Shown here piece after piece: positions 47,318 through 60,307 of a stretch of 64,000 bases of DNA. The position numbers and the translations under genes were made by a program. The DNA is from Augochlora pura (taxonomy: Eukaryota; Arthropoda; Insecta; Hymenoptera; Halictidae). Location: the NCBI RefSeq assembly GCF_028453695.1, contig NC_135781.1, positions 8,927,640-8,991,639 on the forward strand. The letters are read 5' to 3'. Within the stretch, counting starts at the first letter, position 1; every line of letters starts with the position of its first letter. Below the pieces are notes generated by a model. The model was not told the origin of the DNA and made no database searches. It saw only the letters and a program-made list of their open reading frames with translations.

Positions 47318-47350
47318 TTAATTAACTTACCCCCACCTCAGTGTACCAAA

Positions 47351-47428
47351 TAACGAGTCCTACTAGTCAAAATTACTATTATTAAAATTACATATTAAAA
47401 AACTACTATTAACGAGTCCTACTAGTCA
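47351..47428 (+). repeat. 19-bp direct repeats, 59 bp apart
   Basis: TAACGAGTCCTACTAGTCA occurs at 47351-47369 and again at 47410-47428, with AT-rich DNA between them. The two copies are identical. They lie just downstream of the piggyBac-like MITE and could reflect a local duplication. Confidence 0.85.
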
Positions 47429-47913
47429 GAAGCAACTTGTTATATCAGTTTAACACGATTGTTAAATTATATACCGTGTACGAAGTTTGTATAGCACCGC
47501 CACGATTTATTGAAAAAAAGTTAATCCACTGTACGAATTTTCATTACTTAAAAGTTGAAAACTTTAGTAATACCACAGTACGTTTACTGTCCAGCGACGT
47601 TGTTAACTCAGAATTTCCGAGTTTGTAAACACAGATTCCAGGTTTATCAACTGTTCCTTTATATAAACAGTTCCTTTTATTGATAGAAATGGTCTCTTCC
47701 TACTATCATTAAGTTAGCCATAACACTGAATTTTCACAAAACGGGGGACTAGAGACCGGTCGATTAGAAACAAACAACGCCACCTGACTCCTGTCAGCGT
47801 CTTACTCTTCGTTTTGTGTGGGTGCGCGCGCGCGAGTATGTATGATTATCGAGGCAAAGTGAAACAGACGTAACAACAGATCAGCTGGCGCGTGGCGGCC
47901 GAGCCAATGAGCA
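47429..47913. other. Non-coding stretch, nothing recognised
   Basis: AT-rich DNA to about 47740, then CpG-richer DNA with a short TGCGCGCGCGCG run at 47823-47834. Confidence 0.5.
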
Positions 47914-48094
47914 GAACTGAGGTTCGTCTGTTCGTTGGCGCAAGCGCTTTTAGCCAGCCGAGTTCGCATTTCATTGGTCAATGTTTTTCATTAATAACTC
48001 GCAAAGAAAGCCGCGAATTGCATTTGAGCTAAGAAAAAAGTTACTTTAAATAACCATTTTCTGATTGCGAGTGACTTTTGGGATATCACGTATA
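47914..48094 (+). repeat. Dispersed repeat, copy 2
   Basis: This copy aligns colinearly with 1919-2100 in the same orientation (CCAGCCGAG, CATTGGTCA, TTAATAA, GTTAC and ACTTTTGG blocks). The right end, GGATATCACGTATA, is a mutated form of the GGAACACCCTGTAT end of copy 1. It has diverged by many point changes, so it is old. Confidence 0.7.
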
Positions 48095-50676
48095 AACTGT
48101 CTTTAACCACCCTTGTTACATTTTTAGAATTTTACTGACACTTGTAAAATACGCGTTTTAAACTCGCATTTTAAAGATTATACAGTTCAGGCCAAGCTAA
48201 GTGTAGATTCTGCGTTGTTGAGAAACTATCGCACAAACGGTAGTATCCTTGAAATTTTATGAAAATGGGGGTACAGGATCGAGAATTACTGTTGAGATTA
48301 GTAAAACTTGACATTTAATGATCTCTCGAAAACCTCGGGAGAACCTCGGCAACGAGCGAAATGATCCGAACGAATTTTATCGGCGCCAAAGAAAAGATAC
48401 CTAATTACGATTTTCAATTTTAGAATCGCTCGTTTCTCACATTTTAGTTAGCTAGAATCGTCATATGGTCGTCCGTGCGACGCGACGATTAACGGAGCCA
48501 AGATAATCTCCCTTTACCTTTTCACCCTTCTCTCCCCGTCGCGAATGCGACTAGGTCGTTTACGTGAGCGGCGGCTGCACGCCTGTTAAAGCCCTCGGAA
48601 CCACGAGAAGAAATCGCCGTCTCATTCGTTCGCTTTCAAGGTGTATCCAGAAGACGCGAACCGAGAAAGGGATCAAGAAAGACGAACAGTGAAAGACCGT
48701 AGAAAAACAGGAGGGGAGAAAGAGAGAGAGAGAGAAACGAAGCGATGGCTCGTCTCGCGTTTCGTTACAGGATCATCATAACCTTCCCCCGGCCGGCCGC
48801 TTCTTACGTATGCTCCGAATTATCCGTAGGATCATTATCGTTTAAGTGGAAGGCCATCGCGACGATGGTTCTCCTTACCAACCGGCTCTAGGTATCGAGT
48901 AATCGCGACAGGTCGCCTCGAGAGCGTGCAGCGTGGCGTGATTCGAAGCGACGAATAGAGAAAGCTTGAAATCAATCTTCGTGGCCGCTACCGGTCGATC
49001 GCCGGCGATCGAGCTATCCGATCTATACGTAATTGCAACAGCTGATGCGGTGTCGCGAGATCTGTTAAGCCGGAAAGATGAATCGACTCGTTGTCTCTCG
49101 CCGGTTACGCCGCGTTACCTCTGCCCGCGTTCCCTCGGTTTCGGAAGGCACGTGGAGTGCCGTGCTCGTCGCCATATTGCCGATCGACCGCTGCGATACC
49201 GAACGGAATAATTAGTCTTACATCGGTTCGGAACGAGGCTGCGACTGATAGCGGTTGAAAGTCAGAGGTATCGAACTTGCCAGTCAGCGCTAGATGACAG
49301 TTACAGTTTAACGTTATAAGCTGCAGGTAATCGGGAAGAAAGTGTGCTATAATTTGCTCCTGCTTTCCGTTTCGATGCGTTCATGACAAACGATCGCTTT
49401 TTCAGTCTTTTATACGCGAGAAGCAGTTCTACGCCGGTGCCTGAAATTTCCGTAAAGTCATCTGATATTATTACGTTTACAAATATACTTATTTACAAAA
49501 AGGAAATGTAAATTATATACTTTACCAGAAAGCAAGTGTGAAATTGATAAAACTAACGAAAGCTGCGAGACTAATATGTAATAATGATTTGTATAAATCG
49601 TTCCTGTATATGGTTTCTTGTATTAATGCTAAACTACTATTCATGCACTAGTATTGCCTGTGAGATAATTATAAGATTTCACCAATGTAATAGGTGATTT
49701 TATTACGGTACGTTTTATTTCTAGTCCTTTTTCAGAATAATATCGTGTAATCTATGTCTTGAAACAATTATTACGAAAATGTAATAATTAGTTTGTTCGG
49801 CTTCTCGCTCGGAACGTTTACTATTCTCCGTAACAACTGAAAATCATTTACGCGAAAGTAATTATTACCTCATGCGCCGTATTTCATTTCAATATATTTA
49901 GTTTTTTTACTCGATGTAATTAACGACAGATACCTCGGATGCTAGGCGAAACGAGAGAACGTGTTTTATCAACGCAATCGAATTTCAGGGTAGCTAAAAA
50001 CTGCGATGCTTAACGACAAACGAGCAGAGAGGCGATGCTATTAACGCGGGGTCGACCATTCCGACAAAAAGGGCCACTTCCGAAGGCTGCAGTGTCACAT
50101 CCGGCATCGTAAATAGCCTCGGGCCCTCAATTTGCGAAGAAAAGCGAAGTTTTCGAGCGGCCGGGAAAGATCCTGCGCGGCGATAACGATGCAACGCAGC
50201 GGCCGGAGGACGCGTTTTGTTCGTCGCCGCGCTATTTCCGCGCGTAAATGCTCGCGCGTACAGTATACCGCATTTTTCCACCGCGTCTAAGTAACACGAT
50301 CGTGGCCCGCGCGACCGGCAGGCCGAGACGACCGCGTGTAGATCTCCCGTGCCGTTCGACGGTGACCGGTAGAAAAAGCGCTATTAATCCAGCGGGATCG
50401 TTCTAAACCGGTTTTATCGTTTTGTCGAATCGAAATTTCTTCGCAGCCCTCGCTCGACTACTTTGCGCGGGTAGACACCTAGTTATCGTGGTCGACGGGG
50501 TTCGGAAAAAAATAAAAAGAACGCGAGAAGGAAAGAATACTTCTCCGAGAATAAATACGAGGGAAGAGGTGAACGCGGGTACGAGACGAGCGTGGAACAA
50601 TGGGACCGAGTAATTTCGTTCTCGCGTTACGCAAAAGCTAGATACCTCGGTGAGCGGCGAGACATGCGCGTTAGGC

Positions 50677-50698
50677 TCGTCGTCGTCGTCGTCGTCGT
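50677..50698 (+). repeat. (TCG)7 trinucleotide repeat
   Basis: Seven TCG units. Together with the (GAC)6 at 45002 (the same unit on the opposite strand), it shows that this motif recurs locally. Confidence 0.93.
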
Positions 50699-51847
50699 GA
50701 GGCGTTAATTACACCGGAAATGGAAAAGTGACGAACATTGGGGGACACTGGTGCCTATGGTAGAGGAGGCCAATGGTATCAAAGGTACTGTTGGTTACTT
50801 AATAGTAGCGGCATGGCATGACTCATTTGCACATATGTACATATTATATCAGCAGAATTTGGTTTCGATGAGGTTACAGGATGATAGTAAAAGGCACTTT
50901 GCAGATAAAAAAGTACTACCACGTTTTGATAGCTGTACTGCTAGTCGCGCCGTTTGTTTTTAATTTTGTGTATAGTGAAAGAATCTATTTAAAAGATAAT
51001 TATTTTTAAATTATGTTAAATATACAGAATAACATTTCCATGAAGAAATGACTTTGTGTTATGGAGAATGTATTTCTTAACTGGTTAAATAATTTGACCA
51101 AAACTACATTGTATGAATTCTGATTCGTTCGCTACGTATATTCGTTCGTGCTTATACCTAGCCAGGCTGTACATTTTACGGAGTTCCCGAACGGGTCTTA
51201 ACTCTTAATACTTTCAATCGAATCTCTTGATCTACAAGGCGATTTCCTGAGCAAGGGGTCCGTTCTTATAGAATAACCTGCGCAGAACAATTTCTATTTG
51301 CATAAATGTCCGCAGCGTAGAATCATGCACGGCTGCCTGGATATCGCATAAAGCGCGATTTCCTCCGCTCGCCCGCGCGCACTTCCTGTCCCCGATGGAA
51401 CGCGAGACGACCAACCACGGCCTGCCTCGTTTTTCGTGTAATAGCACGGTGTAATTAAACCGCGAACAAAGTAGCGATAATTACAGCCGTGTTTTTAGTT
51501 GCGGCAGCCGTTCTCGATCCGCGTTCAAGACGAAATTTATGACCGGACTCGAGATTAAGCGCGGAGGGAGGGGCCAAAAGAATCAGCCGTTGTTCCGAGG
51601 AGTTAACAATCGGCTAACAGGCCGCTACCATCGTAAACGAAATCGAAACGACAAAAGGGTGACTGAATCGAGCGCTGAAAGACGGTTCCGCGATGCGGAT
51701 CGCACCCTTTCCTCGACGCGCACATGAACGGCTTCGATAACTCGCGGAACGTCATCGATCCTCGATAGACCGACATCCGGTGAGTCCGCGATCGACGAGT
51801 CCCCGGGCGAATTATTAAAACTCGTCGCTTGCACGCATTTCGTCAGT

Positions 51848-51930
51848 TCTCTCTCTCTCTCTCCCTCTCCCTTCCTCTCTCTCTCTCTCTCTTTTTCTCT
51901 CGTTCGCTCGCTCGCTCGTTCTCGGCCTCG
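51848..51930 (+). repeat. CT tract followed by CTCG and GGCCTC repeats
   Basis: An interrupted (CT)n occupies 51848-51901. GCTC units follow near 51905-51918, then three CGGCCT-like units to about 51938. This is a compound pyrimidine-biased microsatellite. Confidence 0.85.
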
Positions 51931-52262
51931 GCCTCGGCGATCTTGGTGCGCGATCGACCCGCGATACCGCCACTATCGGAGAAAGAAAAAACCCGAGCGC
52001 TTTCTACGTAACAGCGAAACCGGTTGCGCTGCCGGTTACATTACCAAATCGTAAAAAATCAACCTGCCGTTAAACGCCGGGCCGAGGAAACCGTGGCTAC
52101 AACAACGCGCCCAAAGAATTCTGACACGGATGTGCCCCGTCTATCGCTGATCCGCCGATCAAGGACGATCTTCCTCGATTAATTTCCATAAAGTCGAAAC
52201 TGCAAGTAATAGGCTCTTCTGCCTCGGAAAGATCGGCACCGGTTTTTCTGCGGTCTAGGGAA

Positions 52263-52607
52263 ATGGCGGCGCGTTACTTCGACCGCGATTACGCACGTGA
52301 AAAGTGCACTTCCGCCGGAACTTCGGAGGGTGGATTGTTCGAGTTCATCGTGAAGAAGCAAAGTATGCGAAAGAAGGAATTCTTTGAAAGTAAAAAACTT
52401 GTAGGTTCCGTTGCGTTTTCTGCTTCGTGTGCACTTTCGATTAGGAACCGTAAAAGGGGAGATGAAGGATATTCGATTGGAGGAAGCGTTGTATGTTCCT
52501 CGGTTATTAAAAGAAATGGAGTCATTGGCATGCGAAATATGAAGGAAACTCGAATGCCGTCGCGTGAAATTGGCATTCAAGGCAAATTAATTTGTAAACC
52601 CATTTGA
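52263..52607 (+). CDS. Unrecognised 114-codon ORF, doubtful gene
   Basis: The frame opens with ATG in an acceptable context (GAAATGGCG) and runs to a TGA. The product is basic and of ordinary, mixed composition, with no signal peptide, membrane segment or recognisable domain. A 133-codon frame is open on the opposite strand (52179-52580), so the openness may not reflect coding. Confidence 0.15.
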   Translation: MAARYFDRDYAREKCTSAGTSEGGLFEFIVKKQSMRKKEFFESKKLVGSVAFSASCALSIRNRKRGDEGYSIGGSVVCSSVIKRNGVIGMRNMKETRMPSREIGIQGKLICKPI

Positions 52608-52798
52608 ATGAAAAATCAAAAAAATTTAGGACTTTTGGAGATAATATTATACATTCAGATATTTGTCGGTCTATGCCAGCGAAATTTCTAGGAGGATCTA
52701 GTTATGTGTTAACATATATCCTTAAAAGAAGAGATAATTTTTTTTATATCGAAGTAGCTTAAATTCATAAACTACTCCAAGTAGAGTAGTGTAAAACT

Positions 52799-52810
52799 AC
52801 AGGGTGTCCC
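52799..52810 (-). repeat. Transposon-end-like motif ACAGGGTGTCCC
   Basis: Reverse-complemented, it reads GGGACACCCTGT, matching the CACCCTGT end of the dispersed repeat at 1919-2100 in the opposite orientation. The sequence to its right, to about 52900, is AT-rich and may be the body of such an element, but it does not align with the two copies by eye. Confidence 0.35.
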
Positions 52811-53558
52811 AGAAATCACTTGCAAGAAGAAAATGAGAGATTCCTGCAAAAATTCCTCAAATTATTGTGGTGTTACTTTTATATTCTATTTTCTATACAG
52901 TTTCGGTTCTAAAAGATTAAATACTGAATCGAAGATGGGATAACGCGAACTACAAAATATTAATAATAGAACTACTGAATCAGTTAAAATGATTCTGTTA
53001 CAGTTATTTATATCACAAAAGTGTTTTTATGATTTGATAAACTTGTTGATTCACGCATGGGGTACATGTTCATAGAAAACATATAAAGTTTAAGAAAATC
53101 CAAACTTGCACTGTTGAAAAACAATAACCTAACTATGAATTTAATGATTTAAATATTTCGTAAAAATATCGATGTTTTTCTGTTGCATACAAATAATTAA
53201 AATGACTGAAAGAAGAGATACATTTTTATTAAACTTAAATTTCTTACAATTAACGCAGGTAATTTTTATTCTGCATCTCGACTTGAAGCTCGACACAAAA
53301 ATATTGTTAGTCACAGCGAAGATAATTTTTCAAGAAAGAATGTTGTAAATACATATGGCTGCACGCAGAGAATAGTGCAGTCTTTCGGAGGATAATAATC
53401 TGACACACGAGATCGTTGTATGGTAGATACATGATGCGAAAAGGATTTCCGAAACTCGTGTAGACTATCGACGTTTCCCGGGCTTGTCTAGAAGCCACGG
53501 AGCCAGACGTCGAAGAGGAACAAAGTGGAATCATGGCGAGGGTAGAGAATGAGAGAGA

Positions 53559-53560
<2 letters not shown>

Positions 53561-53597
<37 letters not shown>
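53561..53597 (+). repeat. (GA)n microsatellite
   Basis: About 18 uninterrupted GA units, preceded by an interrupted GA run from about 53548. Confidence 0.97.
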
Positions 53598-53599
<2 letters not shown>

Positions 53600-56271
53600 A
53601 TCAGCAATTTATGCGCCCTCAGTAATCGAGTTTCCCTGAAACGCGAGGTTGACTGCTTTGTGCGGTGCGTAATAAATTTCGAGATGACGTCTAGGTGAAT
53701 TACGCGGCGTAGGTGTATTACTATTTAACGGTACGTTCCCAGGGGTTGCACGTACATCCGGAAAATGGAAAGAGTTCGCCCGCCTCGTCGCTATTATCGG
53801 TTCGCGCAAGATATCGAGCATCCCGAGCCTTGGAAGTTGCCGCTGCGGAGCGTATTCTCGTCGGCAGAAAATCTAGATAGCGGGCTTATTAAATTTGACA
53901 CTCCAAGAAGCCGGAACATTGAAAAGGGGCCAGGAATATCTGGCGGCACATGCACGAGAGGTTACCCCATCGCGTGGAGCAACCACCCCGTGGACGATGC
54001 GTATCCTGACGCCTCGGGGGAGCAGGGATTCGCTAATTTTACCCGGGACACGCGGCTCTTGCGAAAACACCCCGGCGATAAAATAGTCCGGACAGTGGCA
54101 ATTCTTCTGGGAACATGAAGCCGGATACGCGGCATTATTAAAAAATATTTCCCGCGCGGAGGAGCACTTCATCCCGGGTCTTAAACGACTTCCTTCTTCC
54201 AGTTCAAAGCATTTTGTTCACTCGGTTCGAACACGCGGACCGTTACCTACTTACAAACTCCGAGCGGTATGGTGACTTGGAAATTTTGCGAACTTTTCCC
54301 ATTCATTTTCGGACTAATTGAAAGTGTCTTTTAGTTCGACAAAGTTTTTCACACTTGTGCAACGGCAGTCGTAGGGTACTGGACCACCCGATTTCTATGG
54401 AGTGACAGTTTGGACATAATTAACTTTATATTTATCGAATGAGATATATTTAATTGTTTTATTAAAAAAATAAACAAATAAAACGAGAAAAATCTTGTTT
54501 GTTAAATAGGAAGTAAACTCTGTCCTAAAACAAATTGACACTGCAATTAGACATCTCACAGTAATCGAGTTCTATGCAACTGGCGCAATCCTTATCAAAT
54601 TTGGAAATTGATTTTTACTACAGTATATTTAATAAACTCCTGTTACCTTTTTTCTACTATGAAATTACTAAATAAGTTATTTTGACTTTGTGTGTCGGAT
54701 GGATCCTGCTGTAGCATTTAACGCATTCAACCAGCAGATTCGAGTCCTCGGGGTCGAGTGTAGGTCGATTTCCTAATGCAATAAGTTTCCCCGCGGCTCG
54801 AATCGCGTCTGCCATTTTCAAGGACATAATAGTAAAGTTACGCTTTATCAAACGTCGACGTCGCGGGCAGGGTATTTCGGTCAAGGAAATATCAGGCGAA
54901 GGCGGGTCTCCGGCCGGGCACGGCGGCATGATCGCCGGCGAGCAAGGGGGACAAGTTTCGGGTGTGTGGAATCGGAGGCCCGACTCACGATCGAGTATTC
55001 TCGAGATCGGTTAAAATTGGAACGGTCCTCGCGGCGGGTCAATTCATTGTTGAAGTGGCTATTCTTGACGCGAAATTGCCTGAAATTGGTTTACACGGAC
55101 ACGGCCGACACGTCAGAAATTGATTCGCGCTCTCTTTCGCCCTCCCGTCGGTCCACCCTCCGGTATACTGAATGCGTTTAATTTTTCTGCCCGGCTACGT
55201 TTATTCCCTGCGGACCGTCCTTCTATTCCTTGTCAACGGAAAATACGACCTGCGAAGAAGAAGACAAAAAAAAAGATGAAAGAGAGGTCGACGCAGTCGC
55301 AGGAGAGTCGACGGAGAGACGGGCCGAGGAGCAAGGTAAACGGCGGTGGTCGGTTCGGGCTGAGAATCTTGGGAGCCAAGAGGCGGAGTTGAGAATGATA
55401 ATACCGCGTCGGGTCGCTAATAAATACGCGAAGCCGAGTCTCCGCTGTCTACGGGATAGCAATTTCCTCGGTCGCCACCCCAACGGGGGCAACAGACAGA
55501 ACAGAAGAAGCTCGTTCGAACGGAGAAATTTTGGGGGTGGCTGCCGGGTAATGTCTTTAATTCTGCAGTCGTCGAAGGCGTCGTCTCGCTCTCGTCCCCG
55601 GATCGAGTTATCGCGAGGAATGAGAAAAATTAATAAAATGAATCAACAGCAGACGCCGCGGCGGCGGCGTGAGAGGGGCGGTTGAACCGAGAAGGTGGGA
55701 GACGATCGCAGATCGAGTTTGTCGAGACGAATTAGCTAAACGAATTTTTTGCCATCGCCGACAGCATCGTCGGGGCACTCTTCGGCTAATTCGACATCGT
55801 GTCTAATCGTCGCTGAATAACAGTCTGCGGATTGTCGTCTCTAAACGAACCTCTGGCTTGCATAAATCAGCGGTCGATTAGCATCGTCTAGTTAGAAGCG
55901 CGCAGCCTGTATTCCCGTCGATTCTTCTAAAAAGATGCGTCGGACGTCGTCATTAATACCCATCCTCCGCGCGAGCGCATAATGGAAAGTCCGGATCGCG
56001 TCGGTAAACGCGCAGCTTCGCGTTATTAGCTAGGATAATTAACGTTGTCCCCCTCGCCGCGACCCCCGTCACGTCGCCGCGCAATCGTTAGCTTTTAACA
56101 ACCTGGAATTTCGGTCCCGCGGCGTAGATTATAACGACAATTAGTGGCCGGGGTACACCGTGACGAGATTTCTGACGTATCTGCCTCCCTCTTTCTCCTC
56201 CCCACCCGTTTTCACGGCAGCTATCACGGCCATTTACCAACGGGAACGACGGTTGACGGGGACTGGAGGAA

Positions 56272-56294
56272 GCCGAGCCGAGCGGAGCCGAGCC
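56272..56294 (+). repeat. (GCCGA)n short repeat
   Basis: Four to five units of GCCGA or GCGGA. Confidence 0.75.
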
Positions 56295-56479
56295 TTGGCA
56301 AGCTTCCACGTCGAAGACGATGGAGCTTGTAACGAGGAGCTGCTGCCGCTGCTGTTCCCGCGACAAAAAAAGGCCTCGATGCGCCGAGGCCCGCGCTTAA
56401 TTGCTTAATCAGACGTAGTAAATCTTGCGACACGGGCATTTATGCGCGATATGATACGATACCGACCGACCGTCCTTTC

Positions 56480-56497
56480 TTCCTTCCTTCCTTCCTT
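56480..56497 (+). repeat. (TTCC)n tetranucleotide repeat
   Basis: More than four TTCC units inside a pyrimidine tract (56474-56503). Confidence 0.92.
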
Positions 56498-57279
56498 CTT
56501 TCCCCGTTCGAACGGCCGCGACCGGTGTCGACGTCCGACGCGCACGACTCTTTCGTCCTCGAACACAATGGACGCGACATAGGCTGATAGGACGCGCGGT
56601 CACCTTTTGCCAGCTGGGAATTCGTACGAACAGAGGTGTTCGACTGGTACAGCCGGTAATACGCGGCGGACACGCTCGGCTGAATGTCAAAGGTGGCACA
56701 GTTTGTAATTTTTGTTCACGTATCGTCCGGCACGCAGATGATATTTTAATTATTTAATGTAGCGAAATGTTGTGTCGCGGCGCGTTTCGCGTCTAGCTCC
56801 GCCTGCAAATGCCGTGTGAATCGAATTAACGCGAATTATCCCACGATTCCGCTATTTGCTTGATTTCTTTACGTTTCGCACGAAAACAAATGGGAGTATC
56901 GTTATTTAGTGCTTTTATTGTTTAAATGTTTTGGTCATTTCACCAATTTATGATGAACTCGCGAACCTTTGACAATTTGTTGAAGTAACTTCATCAAAAT
57001 TTGTACGCATTAATTTTAAAAGAAGGCAACGGAGCTTACTCATCTTTAAATTACAAGTTTCGATTATAAACACTTTTATTAAAAGTAGATTCACGGTTAG
57101 AAATTAAAACAAGTATTCTACTGCGAACCACAGAAAAAGTTTCTTCTACGCAATTTGACTTCTTTTGGAAATTAATTATCTTTATTTACCTTCTTCCACA
57201 TGTAGGGCGTATAAAATTTGTAAATCTTAAACTTTATCGAAAGCAATAGAATTTATGAAAATAATTATATACTTACCAT

Positions 57280-57504
57280 TTATAAGATATCTGCAATATA
57301 ATCGAACTCCTTCAAAAGATTTTTGCAATGTATTTTATAAATATTGTTGATTACAACGCTAGACGAAACAATGAATGATGCTAAACAATACGCAAATAAA
57401 AAGTGTCGATGCGACACTTGGAACATTTGCAACGGAAACAAGTTAGGATCTCGTGTTAGGTAACCGTGCCCTACGAATGCAATCCAACGAGTTAAATGAC
57501 TCAT
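57280..57504 (-). CDS. Small antisense ORF with one hydrophobic segment, doubtful
   Basis: From an ATG at 57504 the minus strand is open for 74 codons in AT-rich DNA, and the frame extends upstream, open but without ATG, to about 57597. Residues about 35-50 form a possible membrane segment (FLFAYCLASFIVSSSVVI), followed by a Lys-rich stretch. Composition is more protein-like than in most frames here. No family is recognised. It could be an exon of a membrane protein, a fragment, or chance. Confidence 0.15.
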   Translation of the reverse strand: MSHLTRWIAFVGHGYLTRDPNLFPLQMFQVSHRHFLFAYCLASFIVSSSVVINNIYKIHCKNLLKEFDYIADIL

Positions 57505-60273
57505 CGCGATAATATTTTCGTAATTTTCGGTAGTTTCTCGTCGGCAATTATTTTCCGCGAGTTCGTAGTTCCCCAGCACAGTGCGACCCGAGCGGTATCA
57601 ATTTCACCGTACTAATATGCCGTTCTTATTGTACCACATTGGTTACAAGGGCACGCCCATTTCGCTGGTGTAGCAAGACTCGTAGCATCTCCTCCTCCTT
57701 CTGTTCTTCTTCGTCGTCGTGTTTTCTCGTTGAAGACCTCGTCCCCCTTCGTAACACGACGCTCGCTTACGGTCTCGTTAAGAGAGCACCCGGTATATCA
57801 AGGGATAACCGTAACCGGTGATGTAATGCAACACTCTAATCCTGATCCTGATCCTTGAATGAGATGGTATCTCCGGCGACCTGGACGCGTCGCGTACATA
57901 CCTGGCAGCAGCGTGTTGCACGCACGTATGGCGCGCGTATTATGCTACGCCGGGGTATCGAGTGACCCCCATACATTCTTCGCCACTCGAACGGCACACG
58001 AAAAGTTATTCTCTATCGTCGGAGGAATCTCGATCCTTCCGGACTACTTTTCCGTGAAATCCTGTCCCCGTTTGACAAATTCGCAGGACGCTGCCGCGTG
58101 GAACGGTCGCTTATCGGTTCGCGGAACACGTGAGACACGTTTCAGCGATTGTTAAAATTTCTTTTGATTTATGGAGACCTGTCACAGTCGTGGCTCTTCC
58201 ATCGATTCTGCCGGTGAAGGATACTCGCTCGCTCCGCCGTTTTAATGCTGAAAATAATAAAACGACGCTCGGGCTTCCGTATCCTCGAAGCGAATCGAAA
58301 AGGAACAACGAAACGCGATGAAATATTTCTGAGCGGTAGAAAACGTTCCGATATATTAGGTCACATACCGACCGCTGTGCACGCTTGAAAGTAATATTAT
58401 GAAATTAATGAGAGCTCCGAGCGAATTTCGCTTAGATAGCATCGAAACTCGAAGGAGTATAATTATGTTAATATAAACTGCGCGAAAGTGGTACCGCGTA
58501 CGTAATCTTCGTAAAATATCGCATTGTTCGGTGGCACAGCGGATACGAAACAGAAACATATTAAAATAATGACAGAAAAGGGTAGCGACCGATGATAAGG
58601 CCGTATTGTCCAGCACATCCCGATACTTAGCCACCGATCGTTCTAACGATCGGATAACCATCGTTCCCGCGTCGATGGTTGTTTAAACGAATGACACGAT
58701 TCTAGCGTTATTTTAGGTTGCCGCGGACTGGATCGATAGATACCGATGTATCCTTTCCGATCTACATCAGCCATTACCGACCACCATTATTATTTGTCCG
58801 GGTGACAAAAGAATTACACGTCGGGGCGAATTATTTTCGCTGCCGCGATACAATTTCGACGTCCGTGAAAAGAGAGGTACAATTACGAAAACTATGACAT
58901 CAGCTGATAAGGGGCTAAGCCGGCCACCGGCGGCAAGGTCGACGCCGGTCACGCGATTCGTCAATTATTCCCGAATATAATGGTCGCGGATTGTTCGAAA
59001 GACTTGTTTCAACGCGAGCGACGATCCTTTTATCGTCGGCAAGCGGCACGCCGGGACGATTTTTACATTTGAATCCCGACAATGAGGACACCGACGCCCC
59101 CGGCTATGAAAATGTTACCCCTATCGCGAGCAATGATATCCCCCCTAGTCGGTCACTGGTGCATGAAACGGTTAAGCATCGACAATGTAAGCCAATCAAG
59201 GGGTGGATAGTATAAGGGGTGTATCACAGAGCGGGCCGCGGTAATCACTTGGAATTACGTTAAATTTTTACTCCCGCACACCCCCTTGGGGCTACGCGTC
59301 TTGGTCTTTTGATGCTGGGTCATCAACCGGTTGAGAAAGATACGTTTAGCAGACGATACGGTGTCTCCAAGCCTATTACAGCTGGGAAAATACTATTACG
59401 GGGACATGGATAGTCTGAACAGGGCCTAGGGACCGATTGTCGAAACCCCGATTCGAATATGCTAGATGAAAGCAGTCCACGAGTGTCTAAATCTTCGACC
59501 ACGGTTTCTTTAATTCCCATTCTCCTCTTTTATCGGTCATTACCATCTGATAGCTATTTCCGTTTTCGTGTAGATTGCATTCTATACCGTCGCGATAGCG
59601 ACATGTATGGAACGAACCAACTGTTTTCTTCATTTTTCATTGTGACAGTTTTAGCTGATTGCCCGGTGCATTGTTTTCACATTTTGTTGAACCATTTTGC
59701 TGAGTTTTTGAATGTGTGCGTGAAGAATTTCGAGCTATTGATTTAATATATTACATAACCAGTGGTTTAAAAGTACGCGTGCGACAAGCATTGCTTACAT
59801 TACATAACGTAACGATAATTATAACTACATATTTAAATAAACCAGTTGTAAACAACGTTTAACTCTTCTAATAACGACCAAAAGTGTCGCGTATACCGGG
59901 GTAAAATATACCAAACATGTTTGATGTATTATAATTTGATAAAGTTGTAAAAAGAATTTATAACGATTTTATATAACCTGATAATTGGAAAATTCAAAAA
60001 GGAGGAAGAAATACAGCGACGTTATCTTCCGGAAAGGACATCTTTCGTAATTAAGAGTTTCCACGATATCTTTAAACCGACCATGTTAGCATCTTAGGGT
60101 AGCAGCATATATTGCTCGAGATAAGCATGAGGCGACCCACTGTCCCTGCTACGACAATCTTTCCTGCATCAAATTATGCTGTCTTTCCCCCATCTATTAA
60201 GTACGATGTTTTTGCTGCACCAATTCACACGATGCTTTCCCGCGCTTTACATCGTCGCCCAGGGAGTCACGTG

Positions 60274-60307
60274 CTGATATAGAGTATGAAGTTCTGATAT
60301 AGAGTAT
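60274..60307 (+). repeat. 14-bp direct repeat, 20-bp period
   Basis: CTGATATAGAGTAT occurs at 60274-60287 and 60294-60307. Confidence 0.85.

Larger units (their letters stand above)
48095..53560. other. Non-coding stretch with simple repeats
   Basis: AT-rich parts (49450-49920, 50960-51140, 52610-53300) alternate with CpG-rich parts. GTC and CT repeats are listed separately. A transposon-end-like ACAGGGTGTCCC occurs at 52799-52810. The 52263-52607 ORF is listed separately. No recognised gene was found. Confidence 0.45.

Noticed and set aside
50088..50118. AG|G CTG CAG acceptor-like site that would restore Arg-Leu-Gln after the optix homeodomain
   Set aside because: It has no pyrimidine tract upstream, and the frame stops after about ten codons. 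A similar AG|A CTG CAG site near 32551 also lacks a pyrimidine tract.
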